A stretch of 64,000 bases of DNA from Cyclina sinensis (taxonomy: Eukaryota > Mollusca > Bivalvia > Venerida > Veneridae). Made by a program: the position numbers and the translations under genes. The stretch lies in the NCBI GenBank assembly GCA_012932295.1, contig JAAONU010000003.1, positions 33,404,361-33,468,360 of the forward strand. The letters are read 5' to 3'. The notes beneath the pieces were generated by a model. The model did no database searches. It saw only the letters and a list, made by a program, of their open reading frames with translations, and was not told the origin of the DNA. Below are positions 25,010-39,300 of the stretch, one piece after another; the first letter of the stretch is position 1; the number at the start of each line of letters is the position of its first letter.

Positions 25010-28000
25010 ACAATATCCTGCGACCACGTTATGAAATGTTTTTTTACGTCCAAAAGTGATAGATTCATACATGAATAATAAAAGTTCGAATAAACTATTG
25101 TTTAAATTTTTTCAGTGTTTAGCCAATGTTTTCCGTGCCAGTGCCGTTACAAGAACTGTAGTAGCTATTGCACAAATACACATTCACTGTACAGTATTTC
25201 ACGGCCAATAGATAGAAAAGATTACTTAATCAGATTATTGAATCATAAATTGCCTGTCTCGTGTTTACATATAATGCTCATTAGAGAGAGATTGTTCGAG
25301 AGATACTGTGAACTTTATCTTCCGTATTTGACAATTTCAGGAGAAAATATATGAAAACTGCAACCCTTAACAGTTGTTAGAATTAATGAACGACAAAACA
25401 GTGCTGAATACATAGGTTAAATTTGCGAGAAGTCGCAGACATCATTAGGGTAATGAGGAAAAAAATAATGGCGCCCTTTGTTTGAATGTCAACTTGCCAG
25501 ATAAAAACAAAGAAGAAGAAGAAAAAAGTAACAAACAAAAAACGCAAGACAAAAATTGCCATGCATCGCGTTAACTATCTGTGACTGAACATACATGCTT
25601 ACTGAAGTTCCAAATATCTTGTTTTTCCCTTATTTCAATTTACAAATATTTAAAATAATTGTTATTCAGATAATGTGACATTAATAAAAAATAACTTCAG
25701 CTAGTTTTCTTTATTTGACATGCATTTTCATATATATTATTTTCGTTTACACAAAAGTTGTACATAATTTTCAAGCCATGGCACATCTTTTGTCGTATAT
25801 ATATATATATATATATATATTTTAATAGTGCGCCATTGAAATGTTTTTATCAGTTTGATTTACTGTATAACACTTATACAATTAACATAACCATTTTTAT
25901 TTTTGTTTCCAAGTCTGCATCCCGAGAAGGTATAATATGACAGTACTACATCAAATAGTTTTAACTTATTTATAATAAAGCGTTTGGGAAACAAGGTTAT
26001 GCAACTAACATTAATCCTAACAATCAGACGACCATTACTTTAACGCCGGGATATGATGGAACAATTTGTCTAGATTGTAAGCCTTCATTTTGTATCGTCT
26101 TTCTAGTTGGCTGATTTATAGTCTTTGTGTTATGGTCTATGACACTGTACTTATTATTATTTTCTTGAAATAATAGAGGATATTTTACAGTTCTCGTTAA
26201 CAAGAAGTTGGGACATTTGCACGGATTCGTCCTTGGTTCAAATCAAAACCAGAACAAGAGACCTTGGTTGGGAGGCTTGGTGTCACATGTGCCTCGATCC
26301 ACCTCGATTGTAGACGTGTTAAATTTAATCGAAACACGCCATTTCTTCATTCAAAGCAAATATTAATATCCCATTTAATTTGAAATATAATGCGAAAGCA
26401 CTTATAAGTGTTCAAACATTTACACAAGTGTGTGTCTGTTCACCTGAAAGTTCTTGTAAAATGTTTAACAAATACATACCTGTTCTTCTTCATTAATTCA
26501 TTTGTCATTCATGCGACCTCTTCATGTAGCTATAAAAAATTCCTAGCATTCACCACTATTTACAATCCACGCTCGTGCATTGTTGATGTTTATTAGAAAT
26601 CTAGTATAATTTAATCGAGACTTTCCCGTAAGAGAGCAGTTGTCATATTGTGCCATATTGATCGCTATTCCTGACCGATGTTATTTTCTGCAGGTCTCCT
26701 AGCAACGGATAGGTGGCAATATTGTATCTACGTCACACCTTTTGTTGTATTACCAATAGTTGCATTGAAATAAATCACAAACAGTAAAAGTGGTCCAACA
26801 AAATGTATATATCATGTGTTAGAAGTCGATTGACGTTTTGATTTTATAATTAAAACAACTTATTAACCGACATATGCAACAAAACAGGTCAGTCACATTC
26901 GATGTTCTCCCTTGGGATACGCAGTGTAAATTGCTACTATTATGTTTATGAGGAAGAGGGGTACAGATCATAATGATATATGAGAAACTACTTGAGTTTT
27001 TAATGAATATATATTTTGTATTTATGTCACCTTGTCAATGGGGTCTATGACTAAATAAATATTACGGTAAATACCAAAATCCATGGACGTCCTACTTGTT
27101 ATAGTCAATATGATCACCTGTGGCACATTAGTTACTGGAACAACCTTTCAGCATGCTTTTTGTAGGACATAAGTAACATTCGATATACCATCTAATTGTT
27201 CACTGAATTCTCAACATTACCGTTCCACACGTGAGCCTATTTTGCGCACGACACATTACCAGTAGAACGATACAAATAAGATACAATTTGATATACTAGT
27301 AGTGTAATATAATGTACCGATGATAGAATTCGTATCACAGCTAGGTTGTTACTGTCACGTGTCTTGTCAGCCTCATCCTTAATGAAAATTGTCACTTTAA
27401 ATACAAGAATACATTTTTACACCTGTAACATGGAATTCTTATTTTGCTTACCTTACATTGTTAGAGCTTGCTACTTTCCTCAGAATAGTGATCAAGATTA
27501 ATTAACCATTAACACAAGAAAAGATTGGCCACGTGATCTTATTCATTAAACTTGTCTTAATGAAAGAGATTGATGCCACTGGTCAGTACAACTATCAATG
27601 CTTGGTTTGAGGGCAAATGCTCTCATTGAAAAATACCAGTGTGTATGTTCTTTTTGACGCATCTAAGAATAATTACAACTCTGTCAGGACACCATTCCTA
27701 AGCAGCTCTACCAACAGACCACTATCCTCTCAGAAAAGCCAGCTTTGTCAGACGGTGGTGCCTAAAACCAAAGACTCTGCAATGTACATGATTCAGGAAG
27801 GTTTTCTGTGTCCAAGATAGTACCAGAATAATCCCTGAAGACTGATACCATTAGTAAATCATTGCCAAGTGTAGACACCTCCCTACCAGGTTAAGGAAAT
27901 GTTACCGCAGTGGAAAATCACCACCCCACATCTCACCAAAACAGGGGGATATAGATAAACTGTTTGAATATTTACAGGGAATAATTCTCTAAAGACCTTT

Positions 28001-30080
28001 TAAGCAACATCTGAAACATATTTCTACTGCAATCATTCAATATCTGGCAAATATTTCATTCAAGCAAACTGGTTTAAATTGTTTGCATGCAAACACTTGT
28101 TTCAGTATATTCACCTCTACATGAATTTATTTCACTTTACAAGACTGCTTGATAATCAGCATTTGATATCTCCAGCCCTATGAAAAGTAAGGGGCTGATT
28201 TACTTTTACCACAACTTACTGGCAAGTGGAATGGAAATAACAGACACAAATAACATGAACATGCAGATGAGTCCATGACTAAAATAAAACACAACAAAAA
28301 AGAATTATATCAATATTTGCATTTTAATAAAACATGAAATTACAAAAACATAAAACATACGACTCAAAGAACTGAACAGTAAATATAAAAAGTTTAACTG
28401 CAATGATTATTGTGATAATCTTCAAAATGATTAAAAAAATGCTTGTTAATTAAACCAAAGAATGTTGAAAAAAAAAGAAAAAAGAAAAAAAGAAAAAATT
28501 ACAATTATAATGTAAAACAAATCAGATCTATTATTTCTCCTTGACATTGACAAACTACATGTATTTACATAATACAAAGTAACTCTTTGATTTAACCATA
28601 AAACCATTTTTCAAACTGATGGACAAAATCATCATTAAAATCTTACCTATGTACATTTAAACCGTGAGGAGCAGAATGAGAGATTATGTCCCCTTAATAA
28701 CATACAGCATTTTAGGGGAGATAAAAAAAACAAAATCAAATGAGTAACTAACAGGTTAAATACAGTTCAGGTACTAAATAAGCTACATGTACATGAAAAC
28801 AACAACAACAAAAAAAACAAAAAAAACTAGCACCAATGGCAACGTAAGCAATACCAAAAAAAGGAAATGAAAAACAAAAGAGAATCATTCTCTCTTAAAA
28901 CACCTTAATTAAGTACTGAAATCAGTTCTCCACATTTGGTTTTACAGGTAAGCAATTGGATTTAAACACTGTGAAATCTTCAGATCAAACCTTGTCTATG
29001 TAATTTGTATAAAGTTCTCAAAGTTTAAAGTTTTCAAAGGGGACCAGTCTTGCATCTTTAGTCCATGTAACTCGAGTAAAATTCTGCTACGGCTGAATAT
29101 ATTCTATAGAATCAGCCAAGGACCAGATATTTTTTTCATAGAATTACTTTTTTCGTAAGCAGCATCTTAGCTTCAAGTTATATGTACTGTCATCACCTAA
29201 GAATGTTTTATTAGTATGCCATATGTTTGTGCTGTTGCATTATGTTTCATTGCATTTTGACAGTATTTTCAAGCCAAGTTATGTAATTACAGAGTAAGAG
29301 GAATTTCCCTTCACTCACAAACAATATTCAAAATGAAACAACTATGATTTTATAAGAAAAAACCTTGTGTCACAGACTGCTACTAACTATTCATGATGTA
29401 ATGCAGGAAGTTTTAGAACGGTTTGCCAGTTATTATTTGCAGTTATTTAAAACAAGCAAATGAACCTTAAATGTAAAAAATATAAAAAACGAAAAAAATC
29501 TCAGTACAAGCAACAAGTACCCATAATATTATAAACAAAGTTGTACTCTTACAAACAAGGTTAAATAATCACTAATACTTCTCCTCAGTTTGTTCATACT
29601 GTCTTGCAGTTTCTTCGAAATAGAAAAATGTGTGTAATGAAATAATATAACTTATTTAGCTCTACTCACTTTTAACTAAAACTAATGTATCGAAAAAGCA
29701 CCCTGAGTTCTATGTATATATCATATAACAACATATAATGATTAATGGCACCAAAATAACAGATCAATATTATTCGGAACACACTGGGTTATCAACTGAA
29801 AAACATGTAAATTCTTCATAACAATGTCTTATATTCTGTTATCTAACTTAACAAATGCAGCTTCACTGTCGTAAATTTTCAGTAATCTTTTTTTCTTGTC
29901 CTAAATCTTCAAATATTTAGAGATTCTGAAACGGTCCTCTCACTAAACTTTCAGCTTAACTGTCCGAATCTTTGATGAACCGCCATGATCTTAATCTTTA
30001 ATGAACCTCCATGTCTTTTGAATACCCTTATGTCTGTTAAGGAATTTTTTGACAAAAATTAACTTCCATAACTTGAATTA
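25010..30080. other. Intergenic AT-rich DNA between GPR19 and WDR76
   Basis: No coding exon recognised on either strand. It holds a TA microsatellite at 25797-25820, A-rich simple sequence at 28460-28500 and a weak tRNA-like patch at about 26215-26300. Open frames up to 79 codons (25115-25354) show no family. Confidence 0.45.
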
Positions 30081-30081
30081 A

Positions 30082-32906
30082 AACAAGAGCCACCGCAAGC
30101 GGGGGCCACACTCGACTTTTTTCTATTTCCAAAGGCAAACACATCAGAGGATGCACATAGTGGTGAAGGGATTTCAAATGAAACATCATTTGGAAATATA
30201 ATTATACATAACAAAGTTAAGGCCAATTTTAGCAACATTCAGAAATTTGACCTTAAAGGTCTAGGTCAAGTTCAGTTTAACCTTCTCTGGAGGTATTGTC
30301 TAAAAATTAGTTATGTCCAAGCATGAAGACACTACATCCATTAACAACAAAGATATAGCCAAGTTAAGTAATGTCAAGGTCATTTAAATGTCAAGGTAAT
30401 GCTTGAATTGTTTAACACGTTTCTTTTATTCTCAGTGTTGTTTTGTCCCTGTATAGATCAAATCCGTCCATAAAACCAGAAGTTTGGCTATTTTAGCAAA
30501 ATGCAATAATTAGAAATTTGACTGTAAAGGTCATTTAAAGGTTAAGGTCATACTTGAATAATTTAACATGTAGGTTTTGTCATAAGCCTTGTTTTGTCCA
30601 AGTATTAATAAACAAGAGGGCCAATGGCCCTAAAGCACTAACCTGGGTTCAAAGATGGAAGAAATTTTTATGAATGTAATGATGCATATCAAAGAAATGG
30701 ACCAATGCAATTTCATTGTCATAGCTCCAAAAACAAAAAGGTCAGTAGGTCAAAATATAGGTCATGAGATGACATTTTTGAAATCCCAACAAAAAGCTGT
30801 ACACACAGTCCAAATTTCATTGCCGTAGATTTAACACAATAAAGTAGGTCAGTAGGTCAAAAATATAGGTCATGCTATGACATTTTTGAAATCTGAACAA
30901 AAACTGTACACATGGTCCAAATTTCATTGCCATAGCTCAAAAAAAAAAGGAGGTCAGAAGGTCAAAAATATAGGTCATGCAATGACATTTTTGAAATCGG
31001 AATGAAAAACTGTGCACATGGTCCAAATTACATTGCTGGAGCTAAAAAACAAAAAAAGTAGGTCAGTAGGTCAAAAATATAGGTCATGCTATGACGTTTT
31101 TGAAATTGGATCAAAAAACTGTGTACATGGTCCAAATTTCATTGCCAAAGCTCCAAAAACAAAAAGTAGGTCAGTAGGTCACAAAAATAGGTCATGGGAT
31201 GAATTTTTGAAATCGGAAAGAAAAACTGTGCACACAATCCAAATTTCATTGCTGTAGCTAAAAAAAACAAAAAAAATAGGTCAGAAGGTCAAAAATATAG
31301 GTCATGCTATGACATTTTTGAAATTGGAACAAAAAACTGTGTACATGGTGCAAATTTCATTGCCATAGCTAAAAAAAAAAAGTAGGTCAGTAGGTCAAAA
31401 ATATAGGTCATGCTATGACATTTTTAAATTTGAAACGAAAAACTGTGCACGCAGTCCAAATTTCATTGCTGTAGCTAAAAAACGAAAAAGTAGGTCAGTA
31501 GGTCAAAAATATAGGTCATGCCATGACACTTTTGAATTTGAAATGAAAAACGGTGCACACGGTCCAAATTTCATTGCCACAGCATCAAAAACAAAAAGTA
31601 GGTCAGTAGGTCAAAAATATAGGTCATGCTATGATATTTCTGAAATTGAAACTAAAAACTGTGCACACAGTCCAAATTTCATTGCTGTAGCTAAAAAACA
31701 AAAAAGTAGGTCAGTAGGTCAAAAATATAGGTCATGCTATGACGTTTTTGAAATTGGATCAAAAAACTGTGTACATGGTCCAAATTTCATTGCCAAAGCT
31801 CCAAAAACAAAAAGTAGGTCAGTAGGTCAACAATATAGGTCATGCAATGACATTTTTGAAATCGAAATAAAAAACTGTGAACACAGTCCAAATTTCATTG
31901 CTGTAGCTCAAAACCAGAAAGTAGGTCAGTAGGTCAAAAATGTAGGTCATGCGATGACATGTTTGAAATCGAAACGAAAAAGTGTTGTTTTGTCTAAGTC
32001 TGATTCAAATCCAACCATAAATTACATAATTATGGCCAGTTTTAACAAAATTCAATGATTTGACCTTGACCGTCGAGGTCATTTAAAGGTCAAGGTCAAA
32101 CTTGAAATAATCATAATGTCAGATTTGTCACAACTGTTGTTAAGTCCAAGTTTGAATTGAATCTACAAATAAATGAGAAAGTAATGAAATTTAAGCAAAA
32201 TTCAATCATCTGACCTTGACGGTCAAGGTAATTTTAAGGTCATGGTCAAATCTGAGTTATTCAACATGTCGGTTTTGTCATAAGTGTTGTTTTGTCCAAG
32301 TAAAAATCAAATCCAACCATAAATACTAATGTTATGGTCAATTTTAGCAAAATTCAATAATTTGACCTTGAAGGTGAAGGTCATTTATGAGTCAAGGTCA
32401 AGTTTAGTCTGGTCAGCTTGAAGGTCTTGTCCAAAGGGTTGTTGTATCCAAGCATAAAGAGAATCCACCTATTAATAATAAAGTTATGGCCAATTTTAGC
32501 AAAATTCAATATTTTGACCTTGAATATGAAGGTCACTTATGAGTCAAGGTCAAGTTTAGTCAGGTCAGCTTGAAGGTCTTCTCAAAAGGGTTGTTGTGTC
32601 CAAGAATTAAGAGAAACCACCTACTAATTATAAAGTTATGGCCAATTTTAGCAAAATTCAATATTTTGACCTTGAATATGAAGGTCATTTAAGAGTCAAG
32701 GTCAAGTTTAGCCTGGTCATCTTGAAGGTCTTGTCCAAAGGGTTGTTGTGTCCAAGTATGAAGATAATATCTTCCATCAAGGAATAAAAAAATTATGATC
32801 AATGTTAAAGTTTTCGGACGGGAACAGCAACGGCAATGGCAACGGCAACGACACCATGACTATGACAATAACTCGATTTTTTTTTCAAAAAAAGTCGAGC
32901 TAAAAA
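30082..32906 (-). repeat. Hairpin-ended dispersed repeat, host of a nested copy
   Basis: The left end is AACAAGAGCCACCGCAAGCG plus GGGGCCAC with a GC-rich stem. The right end is AATAACTCGATTTTTTTTTC plus AAAAAAAGTCGAGCTAAAAA, a stem-loop whose closing bases are CTCGA/TCGAG. The interior is built of TTGACCTTGAAGGTCAAGGT-type units with CAAATCCAACCATAAATA and GTTATGGCCAATTTTAGCAA. Sequence from about 30610 to 31985 is a separate inserted array; the host motif TTGTTTTGTCYAAGT flanks it on both sides. It lies just beyond the 3' end of WDR76. Confidence 0.75.
30610..31985 (-). repeat. Nested tandem array of about 108-bp units
   Basis: Starts with the family terminus AACAAGAGGGCCAATGGCCC (perfect palindrome). 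It continues as about a dozen units containing AGGTCAGTAGGTCAAAAATA, TAGGTCATGCTATGACATTT and CTGTGCACATGGTCCAAATT. The units are well conserved and carry AGGTCA three times each. The opposite terminus is not visible: the array ends abruptly within a unit at about 31985. Open frames of 81 and 129 codons across it simply translate the repeat. Confidence 0.8.
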
Positions 32907-33339
32907 TTAAACTAAATTTTTCAAATTTGTAATGAAATTTCATGCCCTAAATCTGTTATAAACCCCATGTCCTAAGTCAGTAATGAACTTAATTTTCAAC
33001 ATTTACTGAACTTCCAAAAACAAAATTTTCAAAAAAAAAACTGCCATGTTTTAAATTTTCAAAACAAATTCTTGTCCTAAATCTGAAAAGTACTCAAAGT
33101 CCTAGACATGTCATGATCTTAGTTCTAAATCTTCACTGCAGTATAGCCTAAATTTTCAATGCAAATCTTTCTCTTCATCTTGACCTAAATCTTTGTCCAT
33201 TCTTTGTTCTTAATTTTGAAGCTTTTCTTTACTCTCAATAAAGCCATGAGCTGTCCTGGATAAGGCCCACATGCACTCAGCTGGGATTAACTCTTACTGT
33301 TTTTGCTTTTTTCCTGAGCTTCAACAGAAATGTCAATTT

Positions 33340-36300
33340 TCACATGAACACATGCAGTCTGCCACTGGAGTTTGTTCCAACAACCAAGTCCAGGGTTGGG
33401 TGTAGAGCATTTAAACTGCACACAGATCCCAAATATTCTTCATCTTTAAAAGAATGCAACTTTTTCCCTTCGTCACTGAATAAAGTGATCTGAAAATATA
33501 ATAATCAAAATATATATTTAGTACAGAAACTTATAAAAAAATCATAAGTCACATTGATGTTTCACATATACTTCATCTTATATGTCTCAACTTTTTTTTT
33601 TTGATACTATGTTACGGTCTAGTGCATACCTTCCTATAATTGTATAAATACAACCTCTGACAATTGTGTCAGGGAATTGATTCTTTGGCTCACTGGTAAA
33701 GTGTTGGCTTTCGATGCACTAAGATTGAAGTTCAAATCCCGCTCTGGGTTGTGTATTCTAAGATGCATTGCATCTTTCTGTTACAGACTTTCATGTTTGT
33801 AAGAAATGACTGACCTTATTTTTCAGACAAAAACATTGCCAAGTGAACAGAACACATTAAACAGAACCATACCCCATGAAGAACTTGAAAAGTAAAAATC
33901 CTCTTTACACAAAGCCAAAGTATCTAATGGTCCAATTTATTATTATTATCATACATATTTCAACATAATTAAAATATCATTAGAGATGTAAAGATCAATT
34001 ACATCGAAGGCTAGTAATAACCAGTCCCTATATTAATTTCTAACTAACTGGCCTTTATAAATTTCTAAAGAATCAGTTCCTTTATAATTTCCTACTAACC
34101 AGTCTCATTATAAATTTCCAAATACACAGTCCCCTTATAATTCTCTTGAGAACCAGTCCCCTTATAATTTTCTTGAGAACTCCTGTCCTCTTTATACATT
34201 TCTTTAGTACCAGTCTCCTTAAAACTTTCAAGTCAAACCCCTAATAAATTTCATTTGAATTATAAAAAGAACACAAAAAAAACCAAAAAAAAAACAAACA
34301 AAAAAATGAATAAAAAAAAACCAAAAAAAAAACAAAACAAAAAAAAACAGTGAAACATGTGAGTTCACTGCAAACTGGAATATTAATCAGACCACAATCT
34401 CTTTTTTTTATTATTTAAATAGATATTTACTTTCAACTAAATCATTTTTTTCATTAATACTAAATGATTAAGTTTTGTATTTGTACCTCTCTGGGCCTAT
34501 TCATACTGCCGACAACAAACACGTCCTCACGAGCTGGGTGCCACGCTGCTCTGAATGGTGTTAACCAACGCCCTGTGTGGTTGTTATGACTAAAGAAAGA
34601 AAATCCATTAATATATTCAGACACCTATTGGCAATCCTGAAAAGCTGTGTGAACTTAAGGTTGCAAATATTTTAACAACTACATCAAACTGAGAACAATG
34701 AAAATCAGTTATCAATAAATCAAACACTTGAATTATTGAATACTGATCTTTATCTATGTATTAAAAAAACTTCCTCCATCTTAAGGTAATAGAAAAAATA
34801 TCAATTTTACACTGACAGACAGTATTCGAGAAATGACTTTTTGAAAGTGTATATTGTGAAGCATTGAGACAAAAAATAGGACTCTATGAGGGTAAGACAA
34901 ACTTTAAAAGCTGCTAGCTTCAAATGAGGTCACTGTTGTGTTAAAATGGCCCTCAGTATCTTTCAGCTGTTACTTACCTTATACTTTTCTTCACCTTCAT
35001 ACTTGGTCCAATGTTCGAACTGTCAAATATGCTGTAATAAAAGAAATATTTGACAGTAATTCTTTATCAGTTTTAAATAAAAATGCGACCTTGACCCTGT
35101 GGCCTTGTTCAAGATATATCTTTTCAATATGATGAACATTTCAGGCAAATATGTGCCAAAATCTTAAAATATGGCTGAGTTACCGAGCACACAAAAACAG
35201 TACCCATAATTTCCAAAATGTCTTACTCAAGGACTTGGTTCAAAATCAGTATGACCACTTAATGCACGTATGTTTACAATTAGATCCTTGATATGCTTCA
35301 AACAGGCTGAATTTAAATATTTTTGTATGTATAAGTTTCCATTCAGTCCAAATGTTAATTTCTCAGTATAAAGATGTTACAGCTTACGTCAATTTGTCAT
35401 CCATGGATGTGGAGAGGATGTATTTGCCTGTGATAGGTGAGAAGTAAGCACTGTGTATACTCCTCCCTACTGTCAGTTCACACACGTGTTTACTCTTCTT
35501 CTCCTTCACACTTCTCAGGTCCCATACACATACTGTCCTGTAACAGTAATCACATCAGGTTTACCACCATCTTGAAAGCTTATTTTTTAAATCATAAGTC
35601 AATTTCTTTGTCCCAATTAAAATCAAAATCACAGGTGACTAACGGAACATTTAACAGGACGATAGTAACTGGTAAGACACATGATTCTATGACTGTTAAT
35701 AATACAACTGTAAACTTCTGAGATTTCTGTTCCATGAAAAAACAATTCTTTGATCTGTTGGTTCAAATAAACAGTTTCACTCAAATCAATTTTCACCTTT
35801 AATTCTGAAATTAACGATGGCAGTATTAGGTCTTAATAGAAAAAATGTAATTTATATTTAAAATGTCCAGTAGTTATTTATATCTTCCTCCCTGTGATCT
35901 GGTCATCATATGGAATCAGGATATTTCATATTTAAACTGAATTTATAGCTCCAACTCCTTTGGGTTCAAATAATGACATACAACAGACTTAGTACATGTA
36001 TTTATATAAAAGAAATGGCAGTTTCCTTTTACATTAATATGTCTATGTTGCAACGATTTGCTCAAAGAGCAATTGGTTCAATTGTTAAACATACAAATAC
36101 AAACAAAATAACTGGCAGGCTCATACATCTACTTAAGTCATAACAAATAGATCTTGAGCTGCTGTTTAAATTTGTTTTTTTAATTATATTCAAAAATTGT
36201 ATCATCAATTTACTCCCCATTTTTAGTTCCTTATCATGAGAGACAATCATGGACAACTGTTTACTGACAAAACTTTACTGACAAAATTATCAAAATCTTT

Positions 36301-39300
36301 CTCTTCGACATTTACTTTCTCAGATGCTTACTCCAGCTTTTTCTATGATGTGAATACTACACTTAACTTACCCCTCCACTCCAGCAGTACAGAAATAATG
36401 AGGCTGGATGGGGTGAACACTCACAGTTCGCAGGGATCTGTCATGTAAACTGTATGTGTGTTCAGCAGTGGTACTGAAATAAAACAACTCCAAATGAATT
36501 TTTTGCAAGGAAATAAATGAGAAGCAGAAAAAAGCCACTTAATTTTTAACACAAGTAAAGTTATAATTGTTTTTTTTTTACTTACACAAATGTACCTCCA
36601 AAAACTCCCAGTCTACAACTTTGTTCATTAAAATATGTGTGATATCTGAGGATTTTAATGGAACAACTTTAAAATCATTTTATTTGTATGCTTAACCTGT
36701 ACATAGCATTTAGATCCAAAGCCAGTGTTTTTACCTCTGGTCGGTTATGTTCTATACCCCTCCCCCCACCACCCCCACTCCAGAAATAAAAAACACAGTC
36801 TTTAGTTTTCTATCAAACCACTGTCTCTTTCCTATCAATATATAATTTAACATTTTTTATTTTCAAATATATCTTTGCCTTGAATTTTTGCAGGTAAGCC
36901 ATTTAGTCCATTCATAAGATTAAAACTTTGTATTTAATTTACCCCTCTGTCCTGATGTCAATGAGTGCAACACATCCGTCGTTCTGAGACACTAGCACTG
37001 TATGTGGTGATGTGAATGAAAAATTTCGCAATAAAACATCATCTTCTTCAGGCAGACTGTACACCTGTGGACCAAGAATACTTTCATTAAATGAGTGTTG
37101 CCCATACAGTAGACTATTTAAACAAGAGGGCCAAGTGACCTTGGGTCGCTCACCTAAAATGTGCAGTAGGAGGTCTAAAGGAACATATGGCCACAAAACA
37201 AATTCATCAAGGCAAACATTCTGACTAATGTTCATTAAAATCAAAAGAAAAATATGGTTTCTACAGTGAAAACCTTTTTTTTTCATTACTGGACCCAGTG
37301 ACCTAGTTTTTGATCCCATGTCACCAAGATTCCAACTCATCCAAGATTTTCTTGAGGCTTACATTCTGATAAAGTTTCATTAAGATCCGACTGAAATTGT
37401 AGTCTCTAGAGTGTTTACAAGCAAAATGTGAATGGACACTGGACAGACGATGGACAAAAAAAGCATACTAAAAGCTTATCCTGGCAATTCATGCCAGATG
37501 AGCTAAAAATTCTGAGCTGGTTTCACAGTGGTCTGTTCAAAGTATTTAGCATCTTGTAGGTTACCGGGTATACATGGAAATGATTTATCTAACCTATACT
37601 CCTCTGAATGATACCTATCCTGTTTCTGTGGAGAACCCCTATCCTGTTTAAGTTAAAAACCTCTATCCTGTCTCTGTGAAGAACCCACCTCCTGTTTCAG
37701 AAATTTTAACTTTTTTTACATTAACAAATGAAACTCAACCTTTGTGGTTTACAGCAAACATAACTTCTGTGTCACATGTAAATTGTTTATTTTTCCACTT
37801 ATCATTAGCAGGCTGTAGAGTGAAAATCAAATCAAAACTGAAACTTTATTCACATATGCAATGGCTTCAATGACTATATAAAATACCTCCTCAAACACTT
37901 CTTTCCTAAAATCTCCACATCTCATGCTTCCATCATATCCACAGGAGTACAGCTTCTCCGGGGTGTGTACTGGAAATTCCAGGCAGGTGATTGGTCGAGA
38001 ATGAGGAGCATAACAACACACGCCATCAGATGTTGAACTACTGTCACATATCTGGGTAGAAAATTATATTTTGAGAGATTACAAGACTGATGTAGTACAA
38101 GTTAAACTATCTGCTTGTTAAAGATGCAAAGTCAATTCACCTTGAAATTAGAACTAACACAGAGGACGGTTCATTACTTGTGCCAGCTGTTGGACTGTTA
38201 TGTCTAACAGATGTATAAGATAATTGGAAGAACTTGGCAAAACTGAGAACTGCAAAAAGATGCAATACTGCTCCAATCAACACCTTGTTTAAAAAAGCCA
38301 GGAAAAAAAAACATAAAAATCATGGTTGAAATTATGTACAGGATATTTCAGGTTTCCACTATCACAAGGCTAGATTTTTTTCCGGTAAAATGACAATGGA
38401 ACAACATACCACATCCCACAGTCCTAGTTTTCCCCACTTGTCCCCCGTTACAGCAACGACTTTGGTGTCAGATGGGTGAAGAGCGATTGAAAAGGTCCTC
38501 TCTGGTACAACTTTGGCAACACGTTCTGACACAAGTCTTGTCTTGCTTATGCTTGATACATATCTGCAGATAAAATCAAATGTAGAATCAGAAACAATAC
38601 TACAATGATAGTGCAATATTTTTTTCCATGAAAAGCAGTTGTTGCCATTATAAACAGAACAACTTCATTTTGCACACATAGTTAATAATTTCCAGTTTTA
38701 TGGCAACTAGAAATTAGCCTAATGATAAAACTGTAAAATCGCTTACAATATATGAGTATGCAAGGTTTCATAAATGTAGTTTCTGTAGTTTTTAATTATA
38801 CATCAAGGACATGTAAATCTCAATCCTGCAAAAGGGTCCAAATGTTTTACCAGAATCGACTCTGATTACAAGGAGCAACTTCCCAATACTGGAATTAACT
38901 TATCCTATGCATTGATTCCATTCTAGACAGATAAGATTTGATATAAAATGTCAGTAAAGAGTTGTATCTCTGTAGAAAACACTTCAAAATCCTTTAGCAA
39001 ATAACTAATTATACTATGTACTAATAAATCATGCTGTATATCTTCAAAAAATAATGTTTATGTATTTTCTGAAATATAGGTTGTCTTACGAACATGGAAG
39101 TCTGTAACAGAAAGATGCAATGCATATAAGAAGACACAATCCAGAGTCAGATTCAAACCCAAATCTTAGTGCATCGAAGGCCAACACTAACCACTGAACC
39201 AAAGAATCGATTCCCTGACGCAAATGTCAGAGGCTGTATTTATACAATTATAGGAAGGTAGGCACTAGACCGTAACATCTGATTCCAGAATGGTAAGTCG

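Noticed and set aside
31012..31932. Open frames of 81 and 129 codons with a repeated SRSVGQKYRSCYD motif
   Set aside because: They are translations of a 108-bp non-coding tandem unit whose length happens to be a multiple of three.
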